Part shown: positions 25,904 to 34,716 of the stretch, in pieces | Position numbering within the stretch: the first letter of the stretch is position 1 | Layout of the letters: each line of letters opens with the position of its first letter | Assembly: GCA_963802635.1 (NCBI GenBank) | Contig: CAWDJJ010000003.1 | Coordinates: forward strand, 310,001-374,000 | Source: CAVTLG01 sp963802635 | GTDB taxonomy: Bacteria; Chloroflexota; Ktedonobacteria; Ktedonobacterales; Ktedonobacteraceae | Direction of reading: 5' to 3' | Length of the DNA: 64,000 nucleotides | Translations under genes and position numbers: made by a program | The notes under the pieces: model-generated | What the model saw: only the letters and a program-made list of their open reading frames with translations | The model's database searches: none | What the model was told of the DNA's origin: nothing

Positions 25904-28319
25904 AGAACTCCTCATCGTGCAAGAGCGGGGTCTGTCCACGTCGCTTGAGATCGTCAAGTAAGCGTTCAGGTGCCGTCCTTTTTAGCACATGCAACGTGGG
26001 ATGGATGGTTTGCACGATCTGCTCTTCTAAAGAAGTTGTGGCCGCAAGCTCGCGCATCACCACAGCATCAGCCGTCTCCAGAAGTGCCACCCCGGTATAG
26101 ATACGGACACGCCCATAACTGGCGATCCAGTGCTCTAGCTGACTCGATAGTTCAGGTAAAGGACCAACATATTGAGTATCATTCGTAGCAATATGGCGCA
26201 ACAGTTCTAACAGACGTGTTGGGCGCAACCCGCGACTTAATGCGTCTCCTAATGCTTTTGGCGTCAAGCGATAGCAGAGACGATTGTGACAAACACCGGC
26301 GGCCTGCGTAAAAATCTCCAATACATCGATAATAGGCCAGGTACGCGAGGAACAAGCGACGAGCACAGCATCAATGTCTACTACTTCTAACGATTCAGAT
26401 GGCAGGTGGTAATCATGTACAGCGACATCTTTTGGCAACTGCGCGCCGCTGAATAACCAGTCCGCCAGAGGAGTCAGACGAAAAGCCTGCAAACGTCCAT
26501 CAGCGGAGAGCGCAACATCACAGATTCCCCACCAGTGGAGTGGACCAGATAAAAGGTGCGCCAGATAATAAATCTCTGCACGCAACCAGTCACTCAACTG
26601 GACAGCGCGGAAAGGACGCCCTTCATTTTGCTCAATCCACCAATGCGGCACGGGGAAGAGTCGTTGTCGTCGCTGCAAAAACTGCGGGTTGAGCCGATAG
26701 ACGAAACGTGCAAAGGCCGGGAAACTGATCCACTGATTGGATGGCACCTGGGCCAGGAGCGCGACTATTGTCTGACGCGCCTCGCTATTCTCCGCGTCAA
26801 GTTCGCCAGAACGCAGGACAGGCATGTTGAGCGCGGTCGCGCGACAACGCAGACGCAACCCATCTTCCTGCAACAGAAAAAGCTCCCCATAGGAAGATTG
26901 TGTTAGCCAGAGTTCAAAAAGATCACGCAAGACTGCGGTCTGGGTGGGAGCAAGTAGCAATTGCGCTGCATTCGACAAGATACGCAGGTGAGACGCGTTG
27001 TCATCGTCCTTGTGCAGAATACCCGAGAGGTGTAGAAGGCGAACCGCAAAGGTCAGAAAGGCCGGAGTGCGAGGTATGTTCGCTTGTAGTGTGGCGAGTA
27101 ACGCAGTTGATGGCATATCAGCAGGCGGTGGAACCGGGACAGAACCGTCAGTAGAAAGATAACTGGACATACGCGGATAGGGCATGGCCTCGGGTATATG
27201 CGAGAGCTTGGTCGTTTCATGCCACTCGTCGTCCTGACCAAGCTGGTAGCCGTCCAGGGCACGTGCCACCAGGAACAGGTCAGCAAGTATACTATATGGC
27301 TCTCTATGATGCTGAGTGACACGCTTTTCGCCTTCCTGCTCCACATCAAAAGGAGTGATAGGCACGGATACACGTAGTGCAGCACATACTTCAATTGGCA
27401 CATACCACCCAATATCAAGCAAGGTACCACTCAAACTGCTAGTTTGCGTTGTTGTGTTGTGCAAGCTGGTGCGGAAAAGCAGGGCTTTGCCCTGTAAGGT
27501 GACAAGCATACGCTGGAGCTGATTCGGTTGGCCGAGCGAGAAACGCTCAAACAGACCGCGCAAATCGTCATCGGTCATCGAGCCACCTGCGAGCGTCAAG
27601 GCAGCCAGGAGCTGGCGCTGCGGCTTCTCTAACGTCGCGGCAACACGTCGCACAACTTCCGCATGCTTTAGCGTGTCAAGAATCGCCTCCGCTAATGCTT
27701 GCTTTGTCAGACCATTGATAGGCAACTCGTACTCACGGGCAATGCCACGTAACTCACTCAATCCCAACTGCATGAGTATGTTGAGCAGATCACTCACAGC
27801 CTCAGAACCTCGCTGACCGAGACTCGTATACATTGGATGTAATGGACGCGTGGAACGAGGAGCAACCGGTGCAGGCGCAGGTGCAGCATCCGGCGCTTCG
27901 CCTCCATTACGCTGGTGCCCAGACAGCTCCGCTGCAGGCGTGGAGGAGACAAATGCACCAGGGTGCGCAAGCCATTGATAGAGGAGCGCAGCAGCATGTA
28001 CGCACAACAAAGGAGCGTTGGTACGACAAGGACAGGTGCTCGTCCAGGAATGTGCGTTGTGTATCTCAACTTCAACCGGACAGTGGTGTTGGTTGGCAGC
28101 CATGGGTGACGCATGATCAGCGCCAGGTTCTGCGGTCAAAGCATCTACCACATGAGGAGCATTAACCATACCGCTGATACGTGCCCCCTGTCGCTGAGTG
28201 CTGTGAACAGCTCCCGTGCGACAATACTCCTGCCCAGTTGACGCTGCAGCCAGTCCCGCCATGCGGATAATATCGGCTGCACGTAGACGCTGTAGAGCGC
28301 CGGGTACGACGTTGTCCAT
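25890..28319 (-). CDS. SWIM zinc-finger protein with helicase-associated-like domain
   Basis: 809 residues. Near the N-terminus (about 94-115) CPCRTNAPLLCVH fits the SWIM pattern CxC-xn-CxH, a zinc finger used for DNA or protein binding. Residues around 175-250 hold a SAP-like segment (LNILMQLGLSELRGIAREYE). The C-terminal half (LCYRLTPKALGDALSRGLRP, then YGRVRIYTGVALLETAD) resembles the domain in the partner gene, so the pair may be ancient paralogs that diverged. No ATPase motif. The start has no strong ribosome site. Coupled to the downstream gene by a 14-base overlap. Confidence 0.6.
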   Translation of the reverse strand: MDNVVPGALQRLRAADIIRMAGLAAASTGQEYCRTGAVHSTQRQGARISGMVNAPHVVDALTAEPGADHASPMAANQHHCPVEVEIHNAHSWTSTCPCRTNAPLLCVHAAALLYQWLAHPGAFVSSTPAAELSGHQRNGGEAPDAAPAPAPVAPRSTRPLHPMYTSLGQRGSEAVSDLLNILMQLGLSELRGIAREYELPINGLTKQALAEAILDTLKHAEVVRRVAATLEKPQRQLLAALTLAGGSMTDDDLRGLFERFSLGQPNQLQRMLVTLQGKALLFRTSLHNTTTQTSSLSGTLLDIGWYVPIEVCAALRVSVPITPFDVEQEGEKRVTQHHREPYSILADLFLVARALDGYQLGQDDEWHETTKLSHIPEAMPYPRMSSYLSTDGSVPVPPPADMPSTALLATLQANIPRTPAFLTFAVRLLHLSGILHKDDDNASHLRILSNAAQLLLAPTQTAVLRDLFELWLTQSSYGELFLLQEDGLRLRCRATALNMPVLRSGELDAENSEARQTIVALLAQVPSNQWISFPAFARFVYRLNPQFLQRRQRLFPVPHWWIEQNEGRPFRAVQLSDWLRAEIYYLAHLLSGPLHWWGICDVALSADGRLQAFRLTPLADWLFSGAQLPKDVAVHDYHLPSESLEVVDIDAVLVACSSRTWPIIDVLEIFTQAAGVCHNRLCYRLTPKALGDALSRGLRPTRLLELLRHIATNDTQYVGPLPELSSQLEHWIASYGRVRIYTGVALLETADAVVMRELAATTSLEEQIVQTIHPTLHVLKRTAPERLLDDLKRRGQTPLLHDEEFYGPD

Positions 28320-28423
28320 AATTTTGGAATTACTCGAAACACTATACTTAAATAACTACATTGCGCTATGATAGCATGTACAGTCTAGCGGGGTCAATCA
28401 GCATGATCCACAGGCTCTGCGTC

Positions 28424-28532
28424 CTTGAGGGGGAAACCGGGTAGGGGCGTCACCTCGCGTGCGCCCAGGGGGCGGTCGCAAGGACACGCCCCTACCCCAT
28501 TTCCCAATGTTTCCCCCGGAAGGATGGAGACA
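28424..28532. repeat. Family A GC-rich palindromic repeat, complete copy
   Basis: GGGTAGGGGCGTCACCTCGC, then an inner GCGGTCGCAAGGAC, then ACGCCCCTACCCC and the tail CCCCCGGAAGGATGGAGAC. It is inverted with respect to the copy at 23.0 kb. The stretch 28320-28627 contains no gene. Confidence 0.8.
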
Positions 28533-28627
28533 TGATCCGCACCACTCTAATAAACGCGCACAGGCCACAATTCTACAAGCAACGATAGCAAACAAGCCAG
28601 GTCATCTGCGCTCCACCCTCTATCTCT

Positions 28628-29146
28628 CTGTAATATGTAATGTTGTAATATTTGTGTCTTCAATTGGCATGAGAAGCCACATCGCAAATGTTACACGTTC
28701 TACTTTTTATATTATATTAATATTGCAGCACTAGCAAGTGTAATGTTTGTCAAGTGGCTTATCAGGCTACCTGAAGTCTAAAACATTACACTATTACATA
28801 TTACAGCGAAGTGATCACGCTTTCTGCACATCAATACAGGGCTTTCCAGTTCTGCATTGGGAGGTTGCGGATGCGATAAATCGGGCCCCTACAGCTTGAA
28901 GAGATAAATCGCTTGTATTTCTCCATTTCCTTGTGATAAGGTATGAAGAGCAAAAAATGCAAGGAATGGGAAGTGCCCAGCCATTCATGGCCGGAGAACC
29001 GTAGGGACCCGATTTATCGCGTCCGTCTCTATTTCCCTATTTTTCATCTCGCGCTTTATATATACACCTTTGCTTTCTCTCCATATGTTCCCCCCTTTCA
29101 TCCGTCGTATCTGCCGTCAAGACGCTGGCAGAATTGGAAAGCCCTG
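28628..29146. repeat. Composite repeat block, copy 1 (family C MITE + family B element)
   Basis: 28628-28806 is a family C element: ends CTGTAATATGTAATG and its inverse CATATTACAG, A+T-rich inside. 28869-29024 is a family B element (GATGCGATAAATCGGG, right end CCCGATTTATCGCGTCC). The tail TTTCATCCGTCGTATCTGCC follows. The same order and spacing recur at 33083-33687 in the same orientation. Confidence 0.85.
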
Positions 29147-29193
29147 CACATCAATACAGGGCCTTGGCTGCTGCTCACACGATGTGCAACCGC

Positions 29194-30369
29194 TTAGATG
29201 CCAGGCAACAGTGCATAGAGTCCCCACGCCAACTTCTCGATTTGCTCATCTTCGACCATGCGCGAGAGCGTGACCCGAATAAGGTTCGGAGTGAGTTCTG
29301 GTAGCTCCTTGACGATACTCTGCACTGAGATAGCTGCTAGCGAGTGCTCTTTGAGGATGCACAGAATATTCTGGCGCGTGCTGGCTGGCTTGTGTGAGGA
29401 TGAAGGGGCAAGTAAGTTGCTGGCACCCAGGCTGTTCTCGGCCCCCCACACGACGTACGGGCGTTCGTCACCTTCCTCCTCGTCGCTGCTGATGCGGTAG
29501 TTGAGGGATGGCGCGTATTTGCCGAGATTGGACTTGATATGCGCAAACACACATTGCGTGTCGTCGAAGGGATCTTTGACCACCGCCAGACCAGTACGCA
29601 CCAGGCCAATAAAGGCGATGGAACCACCTCCCCGGTAGAGCATATTGTCTCCGCCATTCTTGGTCAAGTGCCGCACCATGATGCAGGTTGCACGGTGGCG
29701 CTCCATCAACAACTGGATCGGCACCAGCAATGAACGCACCTCGCTATCCTTGTAGGTGTCCTTACTGCCCAGGATCGCCATAATCGGGTCCATAATCACC
29801 AGGCGGGCATCCACGCGCTGCATGGCCTTTTCCAGGAACTCCAGATCCTCGGGCAGCGTAAAGGGGCGCTGATACGCATAACCGGTCAAGGGGTCGACCA
29901 TTTCAATGGAACTCACCGACACGATCTTCGAGAGTGTGGCACCGGCACGTGCCAGACGCGGCTGGATGGTATCGCTGAGTCCGTCTTCGGGCGTGATCAG
30001 CACGACGCCACCCGTGATGCCAGGCGAGCCATCGGGCATGGGCTGTCCACTGGAGACGCGTGCCGCAATATCCAACGTGATGCTCGACTTGCCCAGACCA
30101 GGATCGCCATCGAAGGTCGTCATCTTGCCCAACGCCAGCCGTTGCGGCCACAGCCACTGCACCGGCTCGGCTGCCACCTCGGATAGCAAGGTGCCATAGG
30201 CCGCGATCACCGGCGTCGAGGTGCCGGGTGCAGGCGGTGGTACGTCGATCAGCGGTCGCCAATCGATCAAACGCGCATCGAAGCCGCAGAGCGCTTCATA
30301 GGCCTTCCAGAAGACGTCCAGGCCATGTTGCTGCGTGATCTCCAGGAGTTCACAGGCGTACTCGTGCAA
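29194..30369 (-). CDS. RepA-like AAA ATPase (AAA_25), probably 5'-truncated
   Basis: 391 residues from a TTG at 30369. Walker A FDGDPGLGKSS (about 90), Walker B RLVIMDPIMA, then MVRHLTKNGGDNMLYRGGGS are those of RepA/AAA_25 hexameric ATPases found in plasmids, phages and integrated elements. The C-terminal 70 residues resemble a winged helix. The same frame stays open back to 30417 and reads as real protein (FLRDLNRK before the TTG) up to a TGA at 30420. The original start has therefore probably been lost. It lies between the two composite repeat blocks, in an accessory zone. Confidence 0.65.
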   Translation of the reverse strand: MHEYACELLEITQQHGLDVFWKAYEALCGFDARLIDWRPLIDVPPPAPGTSTPVIAAYGTLLSEVAAEPVQWLWPQRLALGKMTTFDGDPGLGKSSITLDIAARVSSGQPMPDGSPGITGGVVLITPEDGLSDTIQPRLARAGATLSKIVSVSSIEMVDPLTGYAYQRPFTLPEDLEFLEKAMQRVDARLVIMDPIMAILGSKDTYKDSEVRSLLVPIQLLMERHRATCIMVRHLTKNGGDNMLYRGGGSIAFIGLVRTGLAVVKDPFDDTQCVFAHIKSNLGKYAPSLNYRISSDEEEGDERPYVVWGAENSLGASNLLAPSSSHKPASTRQNILCILKEHSLAAISVQSIVKELPELTPNLIRVTLSRMVEDEQIEKLAWGLYALLPGI

Positions 30370-30566
30370 TTTCCTGTTGAGGTCTCTGAGGAACTGGGTC
30401 TGCGAGGTATCTTGTCCTCATCCGTTATGCTCGTTAGGTGTCGTTGCATGGATGAAATCTTCAACAATAGCGTCATTCAGCCCGTGGATCGAAGGGACAC
30501 CAGTCGCGCGGCGCAACGAGCACCACGGTGCTGCGACGCCAGGTACGAGCCAAAGGGAGATAAACA

Positions 30567-30950
30567 ATGGAAAACCAAGAAATTCGGACAGCCCTGGATC
30601 GGCACTGGGCAGCCTCCGCAGCTGGTGACATTGAAGCGGAACACGAGATCTATCACGACGACGTCCTGGTCGAGTATCCTCAGTCGGGCGAGCGAATCCG
30701 CGGTCGTCACAACATTCAGGCCCTTCGCGGACACCACCCGGCGAAGCTGAGCTTCACCATCCGGCGCATCCTTGGGAGCGGCGATCTATGGATCACCGAG
30801 TACGTGCTCAGCTATAACGAGCAGCCAACTCAAACAGTCAGCATTATGGAGTTTCGCGATGGCAAGGTTGCCCGCGAGACACAGTACTTTGCCGATCCGT
30901 TCGAGCCACCTGCTTGGCGAACTCAGTGGGTCGAGCACCAGGAGAAATAG
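30567..30950 (+). CDS. SnoaL/NTF2-like protein
   Basis: 127 residues. The pattern ALDRHWAASAAGDIEAEHEI, then YHDDVLVEYPQSGERIRGR and IMEFRDGKVARETQYFADPF is that of the SnoaL-like NTF2 cone fold, small cavities used for polyketide cyclisation or many other reactions. GGAGA before the ATG supports the start. It is divergent from the AAA ATPase gene and has no operon partner, so the substrate cannot be guessed. Confidence 0.8.
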   Translation: MENQEIRTALDRHWAASAAGDIEAEHEIYHDDVLVEYPQSGERIRGRHNIQALRGHHPAKLSFTIRRILGSGDLWITEYVLSYNEQPTQTVSIMEFRDGKVARETQYFADPFEPPAWRTQWVEHQEK

Positions 30951-31239
30951 TTCAGTAAAAAATGCGGAGAGGTCTATTTTATGGGATCTGTCAGTTTGTA
31001 AATATGCTTCATTTCATTTGCATATTTACGCCCAACCACCCCCTGGTAAATGAGCGGAATGCGAGAGTCATGGTCGCTGGATAAAGTTTACCCTCTCCTC
31101 TTTCTCCTGCACAATGGAGTGATTTTCAGCCACAACAAGCTACACTGACTGTTTTGCTCTTCTAAAAGAATGCCAATTTACAAGGTATCGATGGAAGAAG
31201 CCAGATGGGGAGCGGTTTTTCCCGGAAAGTTTGTACCAG

Positions 31240-31280
31240 TGCTCAGGTTTCAGGGCAAAAACTGCTCACATTTCAGGGCA
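31240..31280. repeat. Two near-identical 18-mers, like an IS21-type end
   Basis: TGCTCAGGTTTCAGGGCA at 31240 and TGCTCACATTTCAGGGCA at 31263 (16 of 18 identical, 23-base period). Multiple short repeats of this kind are typical of IS21-family ends. No istA/istB frame is present, so this would be a leftover end. Confidence 0.35.
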
Positions 31281-31290
31281 TTTACCAAAA

Positions 31291-31420
31291 GTGTAATAGT
31301 TGAAAATCAATCGGCACGGTAAGCCATATCAAAATAGTAAAATGATAGCAGGTGTAATATTTGTAAAATGGCTGTTCAGGCTGTCTGATGGATAAAATAT
31401 TACATTCTTACATATTACAG
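31291..31420. repeat. Family C MITE-like element, copy 2
   Basis: Starts GTGTAATAGTTGAAA, contains GGTGTAATATTTGTAAAATG, ends ACATATTACAG. The same ends and inner core occur in the copies at 28.6, 33.1 and 34.0 kb. A partial family A copy (GGGTAGAGGCG) follows near 31490. Confidence 0.75.
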
Positions 31421-31550
31421 CGAAGTGAGCACGCTCTCTGCACGTCAATACAGGGGGTCTTGGCTGGCTCTCCGTCCACGAGGGGGAAACTGGGTAGAGG
31501 CGTTACCTTGCGCTGACAATTATTCGCATTTTTCGAGATATTCGGGCAAA

Positions 31551-31704
31551 ACGGGCGCGATAAATCTGGCCCCTACCTCTCGGGCAATGAATTGCCTGAG
31601 GGTGCGATGGTCTCCATGTGCCAATGGTGCCCGCCTGCAGAGAAACGGGGACCTTATTCCGGCGATTCATCGCCTGTAGGTAGGGGTCCGGTTCACCGCG
31701 CCCG
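31551..31704. repeat. Family B palindromic element at 31.6 kb
   Basis: Left end CGGGCGCGATAAATCTGGCC, inner palindrome GGCAATGAATTGCC, right end GGTCCGGTTCACCGCGCCCG (diverged). A further half copy, CGGGCGCGATAAATTGG, is at about 31796. The gap 30951-31886 holds only repeats. Confidence 0.75.
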
Positions 31705-31835
31705 CGTCCCCATACCCCTGATGATGCTCTTTCCCTCTATAACAATATATGTATGAGGAATATATGTATGTGAAATATGTGCGTGATGGCAAAACGGGCG
31801 CGATAAATTGGCTCACTGTTGCATGTTGAGCTTCA

Positions 31836-31889
31836 ATCAAATATAATTATATTGATTTCTTATACAGGGAGGCAATCAATATAATTATG
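31836..31889. promoter_or_regulatory. Paired A+T-rich operator-like sites at the fic start
   Basis: The first site (31836-31856) is nearly palindromic around ATATAATTATAT. The second (31875-31889) reads ATCAATATAATTAT, identical to the opposite strand of the first over 14 bases, and overlaps the fic ATG. GGGAGG lies between them. A bound repressor would cover the ribosome site and start. Confidence 0.45.
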
Positions 31890-32876
31890 CCAATACATTA
31901 TGAGCCGATTGAGCATGGCCTACATATGGAAAAGCGTTTGGCTGAGCGTCTCGCACGCAAGAAAGCCCAGTTCGATGAACATCGACCCCTGCGCCCTGGT
32001 ATTCTGGCACGATTACATGAGGATCTCCGTGTCCGTTTGACGTATCACTCCAACGCTATCGAGGGTAATTCCCTCACACTGAAAGAGACGCAGATCGTGG
32101 TCGAAGAAGGCATCGCAATTGGAGGCCACCCGATCCGCGAGCACCTGGAGGCGACGAACCATGCCGGAGCCTATGATCTCTTACGCCAGCTCACAGATCG
32201 AGGCACCCAGATCACTCTTGAAACCATTTTAGAACTGCATGCTCTTGTGTTGCATGATCTGAATTCGGCAGCAGGCCAGTTTCGTCAACAACCAATCTAT
32301 ATCCGTGGGAGTGATTTGGTGACGCCTCACTCCAGGGAAGTGCCTGATCTTATGCGTCAGTGGGTTGCCTGGGTGAACAATGGGGGAGAGAACTCTGATT
32401 ATGATCCAGTTGTCCGGGCCGCCATCGCGCACCATAGTTTTGTCATGGTCCACCCGTTTGAGGATGGGAACGGGAGGGTCAGTCGCCTGCTGCTGAATAT
32501 GCAACTCTTACGAGACGGATATGCTCCAGCGTTTCTTTTGCGTGATTGGAAAGGTCGTTACCTGGCTGCATTGGGAGCTGCAGATCACGGTGAACATACG
32601 CCAATTATCAATCTGATCGGTCAGGCAGTGGAAGCGGGCCTTGACTTCTATCTGGACGCCTGCAATGTCCGGCCTGATGAACACTATCAGCAACTCTCAA
32701 TGCTCGCAAAGGCGACCGGCCACGATCCGAATTATCTGGGGTTACTTGCACGCCAGGGCAAGCTAGAAGCGGTGAAGCGTGGAGGAAGATGGTATTCGAC
32801 GCAGGCTGCTATCCAGACCTATTTGGATCAAGCGCAAGAAGGATTAAAACAGCGAGGACGACCTTCAAAGAAATAG
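31887..32876 (+). CDS. fic: Fic-family AMP-transferase with C-terminal HTH-like domain
   Basis: 329 residues. The catalytic motif HPFEDGNGRVSR (189-200) is complete, with the His base and the anion-binding loop. The N-terminal segment SNAIEGN (55-61) is the built-in inhibitory motif (S/T)xxxE(G/N), so this is a class II, self-restrained Fic protein. The C-terminal part (about 265-315, LSMLAKATGHDPNYLGLLAR, then GRWYSTQAAIQTYL) resembles an HTH domain. Fic proteins transfer AMP from ATP to Ser, Thr or Tyr of target proteins. GGGAGG is 14 bases from the ATG, an unusually long spacing. No separate antitoxin gene is adjacent. Confidence 0.9.
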   Translation: MPIHYEPIEHGLHMEKRLAERLARKKAQFDEHRPLRPGILARLHEDLRVRLTYHSNAIEGNSLTLKETQIVVEEGIAIGGHPIREHLEATNHAGAYDLLRQLTDRGTQITLETILELHALVLHDLNSAAGQFRQQPIYIRGSDLVTPHSREVPDLMRQWVAWVNNGGENSDYDPVVRAAIAHHSFVMVHPFEDGNGRVSRLLLNMQLLRDGYAPAFLLRDWKGRYLAALGAADHGEHTPIINLIGQAVEAGLDFYLDACNVRPDEHYQQLSMLAKATGHDPNYLGLLARQGKLEAVKRGGRWYSTQAAIQTYLDQAQEGLKQRGRPSKK

Positions 32877-32891
32877 CTCGTGCCCATGTGA

Positions 32892-33042
32892 CCTCTTTTC
32901 AGGTGATGAATCGCATATGATCCGTCGCATATCCTGCTTAGCCAGATGCAGAACGGGCACGACGGACGCGATAAATCGGGTCCCTACTCTTTTCAGGCGA
33001 TGAATCGCATATGATCCGTTGCATCTCCTGCTTAGCCAGATC
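32892..33042. repeat. Local direct repeat around a family B half element
   Basis: About 55 bases starting CTTTTCAGGTGATGAATCGC (32892-32945) recur at 32988-33042 with a few changes (CAGGCGATG, GTTGCATCTCC). Between them is a family B end, GGACGCGATAAATCGGGTCC. Confidence 0.75.
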
Positions 33043-33082
33043 AATCATGCTGATCATCATACCATTTTTACTTTCCATCTCA

Positions 33083-33687
33083 CTATAATATGTAATGTTG
33101 TAATATTTGTGTCCTCAATCGGCATGAGAAGCCACATCGCAAATGTTACACTATTCTTCTTTGTAAAATATCACAAATTATATATAATATATAATATATT
33201 ATTATGGTACTAATAAGTGTAATATTTGTAAGATGGCTGTTCAGGCTGTCTGAAGACTAATATATTACATTATTACATATTACAGCGAGGTAAGCACGCT
33301 CTCTGCACATCAATGCATGGTCTTTGCTGATACAGGGCTTTCCCATTCTAAGTTGGGAGGGTGCAGCCACGCTCACAGAAAGAGCAAGCCTGACTGCAAG
33401 GCGCATGAGCGGACGCGATAAATCGGGTCCCTACGGCATGAAGCGATAAATCGCTCATAGCATTCTCTTCTTTTTTGAGAAGTTTTCAGAGCAAAAAAAG
33501 CCAGGAGTGGAAAGTGCCCAGCCATTCATGGCCGCAGAACCGTAGGGACCCGATTTATCGCGTCCGTCTCTCCTCATCTCTTTTTCATATTATACTTGAG
33601 ACAGACACCTTTGCTTTCCATTCCTCTGTTCCCTTCTTTCATCCGTCGTATCCGCCCTCAAGACACTGGCAGAATGGGAAAGCCCTG
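33083..33687. repeat. Composite repeat block, copy 2 (family C MITE + family B element)
   Basis: 33083-33285 is a family C element; 33411-33565 a family B element with perfect GGACGCGATAAATCGGGTCC ends; the tail TTTCATCCGTCGTATCCGCC follows. It is parallel to 28628-29146, with extra bases in the middle of both sub-elements. Confidence 0.85.
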
Positions 33688-33764
33688 TTTGCTAATACCT
33701 GCGCCGCAAACGGCACGAAAGTAGTCCTCAGAGAGGTCATGCTTCTCTAGCTTTGTTCCAGTTA

Positions 33765-33963
33765 TATGGTCTTGCATTCGGATGAGAACGATGCTGCCGC
33801 CTATTGCTAGCCTGTCAGATGAACCACCTGACGCACTCCGCTCCGCCACATGAGCCGAAGGCGAGCGACGTCCTCTTAAAACGGTCAGAAACGAGTTCTT
33901 GTTCCTAAATGAGCAGCATTGCCAGACGGAAGAAGAACTCGTTTCTGAATGCCTATGGGTATG
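33765..33963. repeat. Family D element, copy 5, about 200 bp
   Basis: Left end CTTGCATTCGGATGAGAAC, right end GTTTCTGAATGCCTATGGGTAT split over the last 22 bases. Inner palindromes include AACGAGTTCTTGTT. Followed by a family A fragment (GGACACGCCCTTACCCGG). Confidence 0.75.
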
Positions 33964-34045
33964 ACCGTTACAAGGACACGCCCTTACCCGGTTTGGAGAG
34001 CCAGCAAAGAAGGTGTAGTGACGTGCAGAGAGCGTGACCACCTCG

Positions 34046-34189
34046 CTGTAATATGTAATAGTGTAATAGTTGAACGTCAATCGGCACAGTAAGCCATATC
34101 AAAATAGTAAATAATAGCAGGTGTAATATTTGTAAAATGGCTATTCAGGCTGCCTGATGGATAGAACATTACATTATTACATATTACAG
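34046..34189. repeat. Family C MITE-like element, copy 4
   Basis: Terminal inverted repeat CTGTAATATGTAATA and its inverse at the right end (ATTACATATTACAG), 144 bp. The core GGTGTAATATTTGTAAAATG is shared with copy 2. It ends 33 bases before the first CRISPR repeat. Confidence 0.85.
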
Positions 34190-34222
34190 CCCATGAGATG
34201 ACAAGTTGCGCAACTCGTGAGC

Positions 34223-34555
34223 GCTTCAAACCTGCATGCAGACTTTTCTCCCTTTAAAGCTGGGTCGTGGGCGTTCCGTTCGATCTCGAGGTCAAGGAGT
34301 TTCAAACCTGCTTGCTGGCTTTTTCCCCTTTAAAGCGGGAATACTATTTTGGCTTATCACTGTGGGTTACTTGTTTCAAACCTGCTCGCAGGCTTTTCTC
34401 CCTTTAAAGGCAAGATGCTTTTTGGATGGAACCGGCGCAGCGCCCGTTTCAAACCTGCTTGCTGGCTTTTTTCCCTTTTAAAGCTCAATTCCTATCATGC
34501 GGCTGAAGGGATTGCAGAGTTTCAAACCTGCATGCAGGCTTTTCTCCCTTTAAAG
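34223..34555 (-). CRISPR. CRISPR array, distal part (five repeats)
   Basis: Repeats of 37 bases (one of 38) start at 34223, 34299, 34373, 34446 and 34519. The four spacers are 39, 37, 36 and 35 bases and are unlike each other. Read on the minus strand each repeat runs from CTTTAAAGGGAG to GGTTTGAAAC, the usual 3' handle form of type I/III repeats, so transcription is probably leftward. The outermost repeat (34223) is the most altered, as expected for the leader-distal end. The centre varies (CTGCATGCAG, CTGCTCGCAG, CTGCTTGCTG). No cas gene is in the window. Confidence 0.92.
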
Positions 34556-34716
34556 TACACATCGGATGAAGGGGTGACACACTACAGCCGCACTTTTTAA
34601 CCGAGCAAGAAGAGCTTGAAAGCTGAAGAAAAGCTCTATGTTCATCTTCTTTGAGATGTGACACTCTGGAGGTGTAAAACTCAAACCCAGAGGTTGACAT
34701 CTAAAAGGAGAAGAAA

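Noticed and set aside
30325..30750. Plus-strand frames overlapping the RepA-like and SnoaL-like genes
   Set aside because: Antisense or out of frame with recognisable proteins; no family features.
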